A DNA stretch of 5,571 bases from Oscillospiraceae bacterium. Its GTDB lineage: Bacteria > Bacillota > Clostridia > Oscillospirales > Oscillospiraceae. This document shows, one piece after another, positions 1 through 5,194 of the stretch (its first letter is position 1; each line of letters opens with the position of its first letter). Under the pieces are notes generated by a model. That model made no database searches, was not told where the DNA came from, and saw only the letters and a program-made list of their open reading frames with translations. The stretch is taken from contig JAFQSI010000258.1 in the NCBI GenBank assembly GCA_017409645.1, positions 1-5,571 on the forward strand, read 5' to 3'. Made by a program: the position numbers and the translations under genes.

Positions 1-434
1 ATGAAGGGGGCCAGACCCGTGGTGAAGAGCATGGCATTGGTCCTGGAGCCCAGCTTTTCACCCTTGACGATGCAGTGCAGGACCACGCCCAGGATGGTGG
101 GCCAGATGTTCAGGATGTGGATGCCCCAGGAGCCGAAGCCCACGGTCAGCAGCGTCACCAATGTGGCGGCGTTGTTGGCCTGACGGCCGGGGATGCAGTA
201 CAGCGCTGTGCAGATCAGACCCACCAGACCCATATTCAGGAAGGTGGCCGCATAGCCGCCCACAGAGAAAAAGTTGGTGGCGGCCTTGGTGGGGCTGTTC
301 AGGATGCGCCAGAGTCCGGACAGCATCTGCCCACGGTCGGGCATGAATCCGGCGGCCACCAGAAAGCTCAGGGAAAACAGGGTGAAGAAAATGGCAAGAA
401 AGTGGTCCTCGGACAGTTTGGTGCGTTTTTTCAT
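1..434 (-). CDS. DUF1576-type polytopic membrane protein, third paralogue, 3' end cut off by the window
   Basis: The reading frame opens at ATG (complement of 432-434) and runs 144 codons without a stop to the left edge, so the C-terminal two thirds are missing. The protein begins MKKRTKLSED and carries the same landmarks at the same residue numbers as the next gene upstream: MPDR at 31-34, GGYAATFLNMGL at 59-70 and a HxxNxWP motif at 106-112. By hand count about 109 of 144 residues match that neighbour, with no gaps. At least three hydrophobic segments are visible (about 12-30, 60-82 and 90-122), fitting the inner half of a multi-pass membrane protein. A GAGGAG ribosome binding site (442-447) lies 7 bases before the ATG, and a promoter lies just upstream. 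The function is unknown; a transport role is only a guess from topology. The gene could be full length or truncated beyond the edge. Confidence 0.88.
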   Translation of the reverse strand, partial: MKKRTKLSEDHFLAIFFTLFSLSFLVAAGFMPDRGQMLSGLWRILNSPTKAATNFFSVGGYAATFLNMGLVGLICTALYCIPGRQANNAATLVTLLTVGFGSWGIHILNIWPTILGVVLHCIVKGEKLGSRTNAMLFTTGLAPF

Positions 435-464
435 GGGGCGGCTCCTCACAGATGGTTTTCAATA

Positions 465-493
465 ATTTTACCATATCTTAGCCAAAAAGTCCA
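465..493 (-). promoter_or_regulatory. Sigma-A-type promoter for the third membrane-protein gene
   Basis: On the minus strand a -35 box TGGACT (488-493, 4/6 consensus) is followed by a 17-base spacer and a -10 box TAAAAT (465-470, 5/6). TGG directly before the -10 makes it an extended -10. The predicted leader is about 23 bases and contains the GAGGAG ribosome binding site. The -35 box sits right next to the U-tract of the preceding gene's terminator, so terminator and promoter form a back-to-back boundary. Confidence 0.65.
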
Positions 494-494
494 G

Positions 495-529
495 AAAAAA
501 AGTGGAACAGCCAATTTTTGGCTGTTCCA
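495..529 (-). terminator. Rho-independent terminator of the second membrane-protein gene
   Basis: A perfect 12-bp stem (503-514 with 518-529, TGGAACAGCCAA and its complement) closes a 3-base loop. Reading along the minus strand it is followed after two bases by seven T residues (495-501). It begins 7 bases beyond the stop codon of the gene at 537-1865. Confidence 0.93.
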
Positions 530-536
530 AATGGGA

Positions 537-1865
537 TTATTGGGGTTCCATTCCCCGGCGCTCACGCTTGGTCCGGAAATGGCGCTCCAGGGAGGGGACC
601 ATCAGCAGGCACACCAGGGCCGCGGTGAAGCCGCCGTTGTACAGGCACATACCGCCGTGGAGCTGGGGGACGGTGGTGACCATGCAGAAATGAGCCGTGG
701 CGGCGCAGAAGCCGTAGAACCAGCCGTATTTGTCGGAGATGGGACTCAGACCGTTGGCGTAGCACAGTCCCACAATGATGGACTGGCTGTGCAGATACTG
801 GACATATTCGCCGCCCACCAGGGGGGCGATCCGCTGGAACAGCTGGGAGGCCATGGAGTAGCCCAGGGTGATGGGCCAGATGTTGCCCGGATGGGAGCCG
901 GAATTGCAGGTGGAGAGCATGCAGAAGATGACGCCGAAGGTGACGCCGTTGAACTCCGCGCCGATGAGGTTGTAGTACAGCAGGATGTACAGGCCGTACA
1001 GGCCCACATTCATCAGCATGGTGGCATTGCCGTAGGTGGCGGAGAAATTCACCACCGGGTCCGGATCCGTCAGGAGCTTCCAGTAATCCCGCCAGGTGCA
1101 GCCCATCAGAAGGGCGGCCAGGACAAAGCCGGAGAACAGCGCGAGACAGAAGCCGTTGACGATCACGGGATCCGCAAAATGCAGCTCTCCCACGGCCTCG
1201 GGGATACTGACGCCGGGGGCCTTATACAGGATGCCGTGGAGGAAGAAGGCCGTCATGCCCACGGGCAGGGCCGCGGAATAGAGGGCGAAGCCCTTGTGGA
1301 TCTTCGGGGAGTTGTCCAGGCCCGCGGGCAGGAAGAAGCCCGCGAAAATGCCCACCGCCAGGGCCAGCACCACGCCGCCCGGGGTGAAGCCCACCGGCTC
1401 GGCGTTGGGATAGCGGACCATCAGCTCGGAGATGAAGGGGGCCAGACCGGTGGAGAAGAGCATGGCGTTGGTGTGGGTGCCGAGCTTCTCCCGCTTGACG
1501 ATGCAGTGCAGGACCACGCCCAGCATCGTCGGCCACATGTTCAGGATGTGGATGCCCCAGGAGCCGAAGCCGGTGGTCAGGATGGTGACCAGGGTGGCGG
1601 CGTGATTGGGCCGCTCGCCGGGCAGGCAGTAAAGCAGCGTGCAGACCAGACCCACCAGTCCCATGTTCAGGAAGGTGGCCGCATAGCCGCCCAGGGAGAA
1701 AAAGTTGGTGGTGGCCTTGGTGGGGCTGCTCAGGATCCGCCACAGGCCCGGCAGCATATCCGCCCGGTCAGGCATGACAAAGGCGGCCAGCAGAAAGCTC
1801 AGGCTGAAGGCTGCGAAGAAGAGCTTCAGAAAATCGCGTTCGGGCAGTTGGTTCAATCGTTTCAT
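537..1865 (-). CDS. DUF1576-type polytopic membrane protein, second paralogue
   Basis: This gene encodes 442 residues, a very hydrophobic protein with roughly a dozen candidate membrane segments. I recognise the DUF1576 layout: two homologous halves. FLNMG (65-69), HxxNxWP (106-112), STGLAP (138-143) and HKGFALY (190-196) in the first half recur as LMNVG (284-288), HPGNIWP (325-331), ANGLSP (370-375) and HGGMCLYN (403-410) in the second. From residue 11 to about 430 it aligns with the first paralogue without gaps. The open frame extends two codons further to a GTG at 1871, but that GTG overlaps the GGAGG ribosome binding site, so ATG at 1865 is chosen. The C-terminus is short, basic and charged (HFRTKRERRGMEPQ), probably cytoplasmic. 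The gene has its own promoter and terminator. Biochemical function is unknown; a transporter or channel is possible but unproven. The adjacent folate genes are a separate unit, so they are weak evidence for a substrate. Confidence 0.92.
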   Translation of the reverse strand: MKRLNQLPERDFLKLFFAAFSLSFLLAAFVMPDRADMLPGLWRILSSPTKATTNFFSLGGYAATFLNMGLVGLVCTLLYCLPGERPNHAATLVTILTTGFGSWGIHILNMWPTMLGVVLHCIVKREKLGTHTNAMLFSTGLAPFISELMVRYPNAEPVGFTPGGVVLALAVGIFAGFFLPAGLDNSPKIHKGFALYSAALPVGMTAFFLHGILYKAPGVSIPEAVGELHFADPVIVNGFCLALFSGFVLAALLMGCTWRDYWKLLTDPDPVVNFSATYGNATMLMNVGLYGLYILLYYNLIGAEFNGVTFGVIFCMLSTCNSGSHPGNIWPITLGYSMASQLFQRIAPLVGGEYVQYLHSQSIIVGLCYANGLSPISDKYGWFYGFCAATAHFCMVTTVPQLHGGMCLYNGGFTAALVCLLMVPSLERHFRTKRERRGMEPQ

Positions 1866-1868
1866 GGG

Positions 1869-1875
1869 CACCTCC
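1869..1875 (-). promoter_or_regulatory. Ribosome binding site that fixes the ATG start at 1865
   Basis: The minus strand reads GGAGGTG followed by CCC and ATG. GGAGG is 5 bases before the ATG at 1865. The in-frame GTG at 1871 is itself part of this Shine-Dalgarno sequence and would have no binding site at proper spacing, so it is unlikely to be the initiator. Confidence 0.8.
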
Positions 1876-1900
1876 GGGGAAGTGGAAAAGAATTACCCTT

Positions 1901-1929
1901 ATTATAGCGCGTTTCCGGAAAAATGCAAA
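1901..1929 (-). promoter_or_regulatory. Sigma-A-type promoter with a palindromic spacer, second membrane-protein gene
   Basis: A perfect -10 box TATAAT (1901-1906) lies 17 bases from a -35 box TTTGCA (1924-1929, 4/6). TTTGCA is repeated directly upstream (1930-1935). The spacer contains a 10-bp perfect palindrome TTTCCGGAAA (1912-1921), which could be an operator. The predicted leader is about 28 bases and ends in the GGAGG ribosome binding site. The promoter lies about 20 bases beyond the U-tract of the preceding gene's terminator. Confidence 0.8.
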
Positions 1930-1948
1930 TGCAAAGCGTTTTTGGGCG

Positions 1949-1980
1949 AAAAAAGACCCGCACCGGAGGACCGGTGCGGG
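1949..1980 (-). terminator. Rho-independent terminator of the first membrane-protein gene
   Basis: A perfect, very GC-rich 10-bp stem (1957-1966, CCCGCACCGG, with 1971-1980) encloses a 4-base loop. On the minus strand it is followed by TC and then six T residues (1949-1954). It starts 10 bases beyond the stop codon of the gene at 1991-3307, separating it from the next paralogue. Confidence 0.93.
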
Positions 1981-1990
1981 CCGCAGGGGC

Positions 1991-3307
1991 TTATTTTGCG
2001 GAAGCAGTTTCCGCCTTGGCGAATTTCTCCAGCACGGGCACCAGCAGGACGCAGATGACCGCGGCGGTGAAGCCGCCGTTGTACAGACAGAAGCCGCCGT
2101 GCATATTGGGCACGGAGGTGACCAGCAGGAAGTGCATCACAGCGCTGATCATACCGGCGAACCAGCCGTACTTGGAGCAGATGGGGCTCAGGCCGTTGGC
2201 GAAGCACAGGCCGATGGCGATGGCCTGGGCGTTGATGGTCATGGCGTAGGTGCCGCCGGCCAGCTGGGAGAGCCAGCCGAAGCCGTAGGAGCCCACCACA
2301 TAGCCCAGCATGATGGGCCAGACATTGCCGGGATGGGAGCCGGAATTTGCCGTGCAGAGCATGCAGAAGATGATGCCGAAGGTCACGGAGTTGAAGCTGG
2401 CGCCGATCAGGTTGTAGTAGGCCAGGATGAACAGGCCGAAAACGCCCACGTTCATCAGGAAGACCTCCTTGCCCAGGGTGCCGGAGATGTTGGCAACGTG
2501 GGGCCGGGTGGTTAGCAGCTTCAGATACTGCCCGGGCTTGCAGCCCATGGCCAGGGCCAGGACGACGCACAGACCGAAGACGATGATGCAGAAGAGGTTG
2601 ACGATGCCCTGGTCGGCCACGGTCATGTCGGTGGGAGCGCCGGGCAGATCGACGCCGATGGTCTTATACAGGGTGGCGTTCAGGAAGAAGGCGATGAAGC
2701 ACACGGGCACGGCGGCGGAGTAGATGTCCATGCCCTTGTGGACCGCGGGGGCGTGGCCCAGGCCAGCGGGCAGCATGAAGCCGATGAACAGGCCCACCAG
2801 CACGGTGACGAGCAGACCGGCGGCGCTGAAGCCCACGGCCTCAGCATTGGGGTAACGGACCAGCAGGTCGGTGATCAGGGGGGCGATGCCGGTGGAGAAC
2901 ATCATGGCGTTGCAGGCACCGGACAGCTTTTCCTTCTTCACCAGGTAGTAAAGGGCCACACCGGCGAAGGTGAACCAGACATTCAGCACGGTGATGCCCC
3001 AGGCGCTGAAGCCCACGGTCAGCAGATAGGCCAGGGTGGAGACGTTGTTGGCGGTGCCCTTCAGCACGATGAACAGGCCCAGGCAGATGAAGCCCACCAG
3101 ACCCATGTTCAGGAAGGTGGCGGCGTAGCCGCCCAGGTGGAAGTAGTTGGTGGTGATCTTGCCGGGCTGGCTCATGATCTGCCAAAGACCGGAGAAGGCA
3201 TTGGCCCGGTCGGGCATCAGGAAGGCCGCGATGACGAAGGCGGCGCTCATGAGGCCCATGAACAGCTTCAGGAAGCTGCTCTCATTCATGGATTTGAGTT
3301 TGTTCAT
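1991..3307 (-). CDS. DUF1576-type polytopic membrane protein, first paralogue
   Basis: This gene encodes 438 residues, the first of the tandem array in the direction of transcription. It shares the two-half layout: FLNMG 65-69 and LMNVG 284-288, STGIAP 138-143 and ANGLSP 370-375, HKG 190-192 and HGG 403-405, plus the conserved SGSHPGN at 322-328. About a dozen hydrophobic segments are visible, including 11-30, 59-83, 157-180, 232-256, 282-300 and 381-400. The first-half HxxNxWP motif of the other two copies is changed here: Thr at 106 and Phe at 112 replace His and Pro, which may alter specificity. It is about 53% identical to the second paralogue over 144 residues. The ATG at 3307 is preceded by AGAGGTG (3314-3320) at 6 bases. 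A second Met at residue 7 is possible but lacks a good binding site. The tail is Ala/Lys-rich and cytoplasmic-looking. Function is unknown. No convincing promoter is seen upstream. Confidence 0.92.
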   Translation of the reverse strand: MNKLKSMNESSFLKLFMGLMSAAFVIAAFLMPDRANAFSGLWQIMSQPGKITTNYFHLGGYAATFLNMGLVGFICLGLFIVLKGTANNVSTLAYLLTVGFSAWGITVLNVWFTFAGVALYYLVKKEKLSGACNAMMFSTGIAPLITDLLVRYPNAEAVGFSAAGLLVTVLVGLFIGFMLPAGLGHAPAVHKGMDIYSAAVPVCFIAFFLNATLYKTIGVDLPGAPTDMTVADQGIVNLFCIIVFGLCVVLALAMGCKPGQYLKLLTTRPHVANISGTLGKEVFLMNVGVFGLFILAYYNLIGASFNSVTFGIIFCMLCTANSGSHPGNVWPIMLGYVVGSYGFGWLSQLAGGTYAMTINAQAIAIGLCFANGLSPICSKYGWFAGMISAVMHFLLVTSVPNMHGGFCLYNGGFTAAVICVLLVPVLEKFAKAETASAK

Positions 3308-3333
3308 TTGCTACACCTCTAAGTAGGGTAATC

Positions 3334-3450
3334 TCTTGGCCCCCTCTCAGAGGGGGCTGTCAGCGGAGCTGACTGGGGGAGTGTCCGATCAATGGAAGCA
3401 CACTCCCTCCACCGCTGCGCGGTCCCCCTCCCTCAAGGAGGGAGGCAAGA
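3334..3450. repeat. 117-bp nested palindromic intergenic element
   Basis: Two 51-base halves (3334-3384 and 3400-3450) are imperfect inverted copies around a 15-base spacer. The outer ends (TCTTG and CAAGA) and inner ends (GGGAGTGT and ACACTCCC) pair well. The middle arms diverge, but each folds on itself. The left half holds CCCCCTC/GAGGGGG and GTCAGC/GCTGAC hairpins. The right half holds ACCGC/GCGGT and CCTCCCT/AGGGAGG hairpins. The design, four small hairpins within one large palindrome, resembles the non-coding palindromic repeats scattered between genes in Oscillospiraceae genomes, as I remember them. It encodes nothing visible and sits between the folD terminator and the ribosome binding site of the first membrane-protein gene. 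Confidence 0.82.
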
Positions 3451-3458
3451 ATTGTGTT

Positions 3459-3500
3459 AAAAAAGGGCGATTCAGCGCCGTGATAGTCACTGAATCGCCC
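3459..3500 (-). terminator. Rho-independent terminator of folD
   Basis: A perfect 11-bp stem (3465-3475, GGGCGATTCAG, with 3490-3500) encloses a 14-base loop that contains a short GTGA/TCAC complementarity. On the minus strand it is followed immediately by six T residues (3459-3464). It lies about 80 bases beyond the folD stop codon and closes the folate block. Confidence 0.93.
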
Positions 3501-3580
3501 AGACGGTCGGCATTTACGCTCCTGCACTCCACAGCGGTGGACCGCTACATTCCGTCAGTCATGCAGGAGGGGGTATGTAC
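3501..3580 (-). other. Structured 3' untranslated region of folD
   Basis: This 80-base stretch between the folD stop and its terminator holds no gene. It contains an outer inverted repeat CTCCTGCA (3519-3526) with TGCAGGAG (3562-3569). Nested inside is AGCGGT/ACCGCT around a 2-base centre (3533-3546). There is no T-run after it, so it is not a terminator itself. It may stabilise the 3' end of the message or be the remnant of an inserted palindrome. Confidence 0.45.
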
Positions 3581-4456
3581 TCAGGCGCGCTCAGCGGCCT
3601 CGACCACGTGCTTCATCAGCACGGTGGTGGTGACGGCACCGACGCCGCCGGGGACGGGAGTGATGGCCTCGACGATGGGCTCGACCTCGTCGAAGACGCA
3701 GTCGCCGGACATGCCGCCCTTGCCCTTGGAGGTGATCTTCTCGGGGTTCCAGTTCATGGAGACGTCGATGACGATCTGGCCCTCGCGGACGAAGTCGCGG
3801 GTCAGGGAGTTCAGAACACCGGCGGCGGTGACGATGATGTCAGCGCCCTTGCAGATTTCGGCGGTGTTGACGGTCTTGGTGTGGCAGACGGTGACGGTGG
3901 CGTTCTTACCCATCAGCATCATGGCAGCGGGCTTGCCCACGACCAGGGAGCGGCCGATGACGACGGCGTTCTTGCCCTTGCAGTCGATGCCGTAGTGGTC
4001 CAGGATCTCCATGCAGGCGGCGGGGGTGCAGGGGGCGAAGCCCAGGTCCTTGGCGCCCTCGAAGACACCGGCGTTGGACAGGTGGGTCATGGAGTCCACG
4101 TCCTTCTGGGGAGCCAGACGGTTGCAGATCTCCTCCAGGTCGCCCTTCAGGTGCTTGGGCAGGGGACGGAACATCAGGCAGCCGTGGACGGAAGCATCGG
4201 CGTTGACCTCGTCGATGACGGCCAGCAGCTCTTCCTTGGTGGTGTTCTCGGGCAGGATGTAGTTCTTGACCTCAACGCCCACCTCGGCAGCGCGCTTGGT
4301 GGCGCCCTTCTCGTAGCTCAGGTCGGAGGGATTCTCGCCCAGACGGATGATGCCCAGGGTGGGGACGACGCCCTTCTCCCGCAGGGCAGCGGTACGATTC
4401 TGCAGGGAAGCGACGAGAGCCTCGTTGACTTCCTTGCCAAGCAGTCTCTTAGCCAT
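3581..4456 (-). CDS. folD: Methylenetetrahydrofolate dehydrogenase (FolD family), probably lacking cyclohydrolase activity
   Basis: This 291-residue cytoplasmic enzyme of the FolD family is predicted to interconvert 5,10-methylene-THF and 5,10-methenyl-THF with NAD(P). The N-terminal folate domain (about 1-140) keeps Tyr48 and KDVD (118-121). The Rossmann domain has GRSLVVGKP (168-176) and ends with TPVPGGVG (266-273). Aligned by eye with E. coli FolD, the YxxxK catalytic lysine is Ala52 and the Gln of the VQLPLP motif is Phe96. Both residues support cyclohydrolase activity in the characterised bifunctional enzymes, so this looks like a monofunctional dehydrogenase that relies on the adjacent fchA product for the hydrolytic step. 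The start is ATG at 4456 with AAGGAG (4466-4471) 9 bases upstream. The frame stays open 22 codons further through the intergenic hairpin, but that extension is rejected. Length is normal for the family. Probably cotranscribed with fchA. Confidence 0.95.
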   Translation of the reverse strand: MAKRLLGKEVNEALVASLQNRTAALREKGVVPTLGIIRLGENPSDLSYEKGATKRAAEVGVEVKNYILPENTTKEELLAVIDEVNADASVHGCLMFRPLPKHLKGDLEEICNRLAPQKDVDSMTHLSNAGVFEGAKDLGFAPCTPAACMEILDHYGIDCKGKNAVVIGRSLVVGKPAAMMLMGKNATVTVCHTKTVNTAEICKGADIIVTAAGVLNSLTRDFVREGQIVIDVSMNWNPEKITSKGKGGMSGDCVFDEVEPIVEAITPVPGGVGAVTTTVLMKHVVEAAERA

Positions 4457-4465
4457 AGTAATAAT

Positions 4466-4471
4466 CTCCTT
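4466..4471 (-). promoter_or_regulatory. Ribosome binding site that fixes the folD start
   Basis: AAGGAG on the minus strand lies 9 bases before the ATG at 4456. The alternative start at 4522 would add 22 residues translated from the repeat element and unlike FolD, so this site decides the start. Confidence 0.85.
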
Positions 4472-4479
4472 TTGTAGAT

Positions 4480-4556
4480 AAAGTGCTGAGTTCTGAGTGC
4501 TGAGTGCTGAGTGATGGCGCACAATTCAGCACTCAGCACTCTGCACTATGCACTTT
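4480..4556. repeat. Heptamer-based inverted repeat in the fchA-folD gap
   Basis: Two 31-base arms (4480-4510 and 4526-4556) are inverted copies with four mismatches around a 15-base loop. Sixteen consecutive bases next to the loop pair perfectly. The left arm is four tandem heptamers TGCTGAG, TTCTGAG, TGCTGAG, TGCTGAG (4484-4511). It fills nearly the whole 103-base gap, ending 3 bases from the fchA stop codon and 8 bases upstream of the folD AAGGAG. Only TTT follows the hairpin on the minus strand, so it would terminate poorly. It could act as an mRNA stabiliser or processing site. Similar CTCAGCA-type repeats are, as I remember, dispersed in several bacterial genomes. Confidence 0.85.
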
Positions 4557-4559
4557 TAC

Positions 4560-5180
4560 TTACACGCCGAAGCCGGCCTTGACGGTATTGAAGATCTCGT
4601 CGGCGATGGCACCGTACTCGGCCAGCATGGTCAGAGCCTTGGTGTTCATCTCCTCGGCGACCTCGCGGTTCTTCAGAGTCTTGGTGTTGATGAAGACGTT
4701 CAGGGAAGCGGCCTGCAGGGCGGCCTTGCAGCAGACAGCGCCGCAGCCGGCGTCGGAGACGGCCAGACGGGAGCCCTTGTCAGCGAAGACCTTGATGTAG
4801 CCGATGGCCTCGCAGCACAGCTCCATGATCTTCATGGGGGTGGAGCAGGCGATGATGGTGGCGTCCTCCATGATCTTGTCCCGGTTGGGATCGTCCTTGG
4901 GGATGCCGTAGGCCTTGGCCAGGGGCAGGAAGTTGACCTCGTCAGCCTCGACCTGGTTCAGCAGCTCGGTCTGCAGAGCGTCGCACTTTGCCTTCAGCTC
5001 GATGATCTCGGCCTCGACAGCGGCATACTTCTTCTTGCCGACGGTCAGGGAGCCGACCATGTTGCCCAGAGCGGTGCCGATGGCGCCGACCAGAGCGGCA
5101 GCGCCGCCGCCGCCGGGGGCGGGAGCGTCAGAGGCCAGAACGGTAACGAATTCGCGGCAGGATGCCAGAGTCATATCCAT
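4560..5180 (-). CDS. fchA: Cyclodeaminase/cyclohydrolase family protein (methenyl-THF cyclohydrolase or formimino-THF cyclodeaminase)
   Basis: This 206-residue, all-helical-looking cytoplasmic protein is of the FTCD C-terminal/FchA family. Signature motifs are PAPGGGGAAALVGAIGTAL (20-38), the charged stretch VEADEVNFLPLAKAYGIPKDD (77-97, with the D/F positions typical of the family) and SDAGCGAVCCKAALQAASLN (142-161). In clostridia and acetogens such proteins convert 10-formyl-THF to 5,10-methenyl-THF. In histidine or purine degradation they release ammonia from 5-formimino-THF. Between fhs and folD, the cyclohydrolase role is favoured, since this FolD seems to have lost it; cyclodeaminase activity cannot be excluded. 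It is cysteine-rich near 112-151 (six Cys). ATG at 5180 is chosen because AAGGAG (5190-5195) is 9 bases upstream; the Met at residue 3 is more distant. No clear promoter is seen in the 94-base gap to fhs. Confidence 0.93.
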   Translation of the reverse strand: MDMTLASCREFVTVLASDAPAPGGGGAAALVGAIGTALGNMVGSLTVGKKKYAAVEAEIIELKAKCDALQTELLNQVEADEVNFLPLAKAYGIPKDDPNRDKIMEDATIIACSTPMKIMELCCEAIGYIKVFADKGSRLAVSDAGCGAVCCKAALQAASLNVFINTKTLKNREVAEEMNTKALTMLAEYGAIADEIFNTVKAGFGV

Positions 5181-5194
5181 AGTGTTGTTCTCCT

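Noticed and set aside
58..474. 138-codon minus-strand frame overlapping the third membrane-protein gene
   Set aside because: It is in the wrong frame relative to the gene that starts at 434, which matches its paralogues residue by residue and has a GAGGAG site. The shadow protein is Arg/His/Pro-rich and unlike any family.
1866..1871. GTG start two codons upstream for the second membrane-protein gene
   Set aside because: This GTG is part of the GGAGGTG ribosome binding site itself; the ATG at 1865 has correct spacing and gives residue numbering identical to both paralogues.
75..1907. 610-codon open frame on the plus strand spanning two of the membrane-protein genes and the gap between them
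   Set aside because: It is antisense to well-supported membrane-protein genes, crosses an intergenic terminator and promoter, is a low-complexity Gly/His/Gln/Glu/Ala mix, and arises because GC-rich third positions suppress stops on the opposite strand. No ribosome binding site or family resemblance.
1..3307. Functional link between the DUF1576 proteins and folate or formate transport
   Set aside because: The folate genes are separated by a strong terminator and a repeat element, and the proteins show no resemblance that I can see to known folate or formate transporters. Adjacency alone is too weak.
3575..4477. 300-codon plus-strand frame opposite folD, and a similar 281-codon frame at 4548-5393 opposite fchA
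   Set aside because: Both are antisense shadows of recognised enzymes with repetitive Gly/Asp/Val/Leu/Gln composition and no plausible start signal.
4457..4522. 22-residue N-terminal extension of FolD
   Set aside because: The extra codons are translated from the heptamer repeat, are not FolD-like, and lie upstream of an ideal AAGGAG placed 9 bases before the ATG at 4456.
4480..4556. The heptamer hairpin as a terminator of fchA, or a CRISPR-like array
   Set aside because: Only TTT follows the stem, unlike the 5-7 T runs after the other four hairpins here. The 7-base repeats have no spacers, so it is not a CRISPR.
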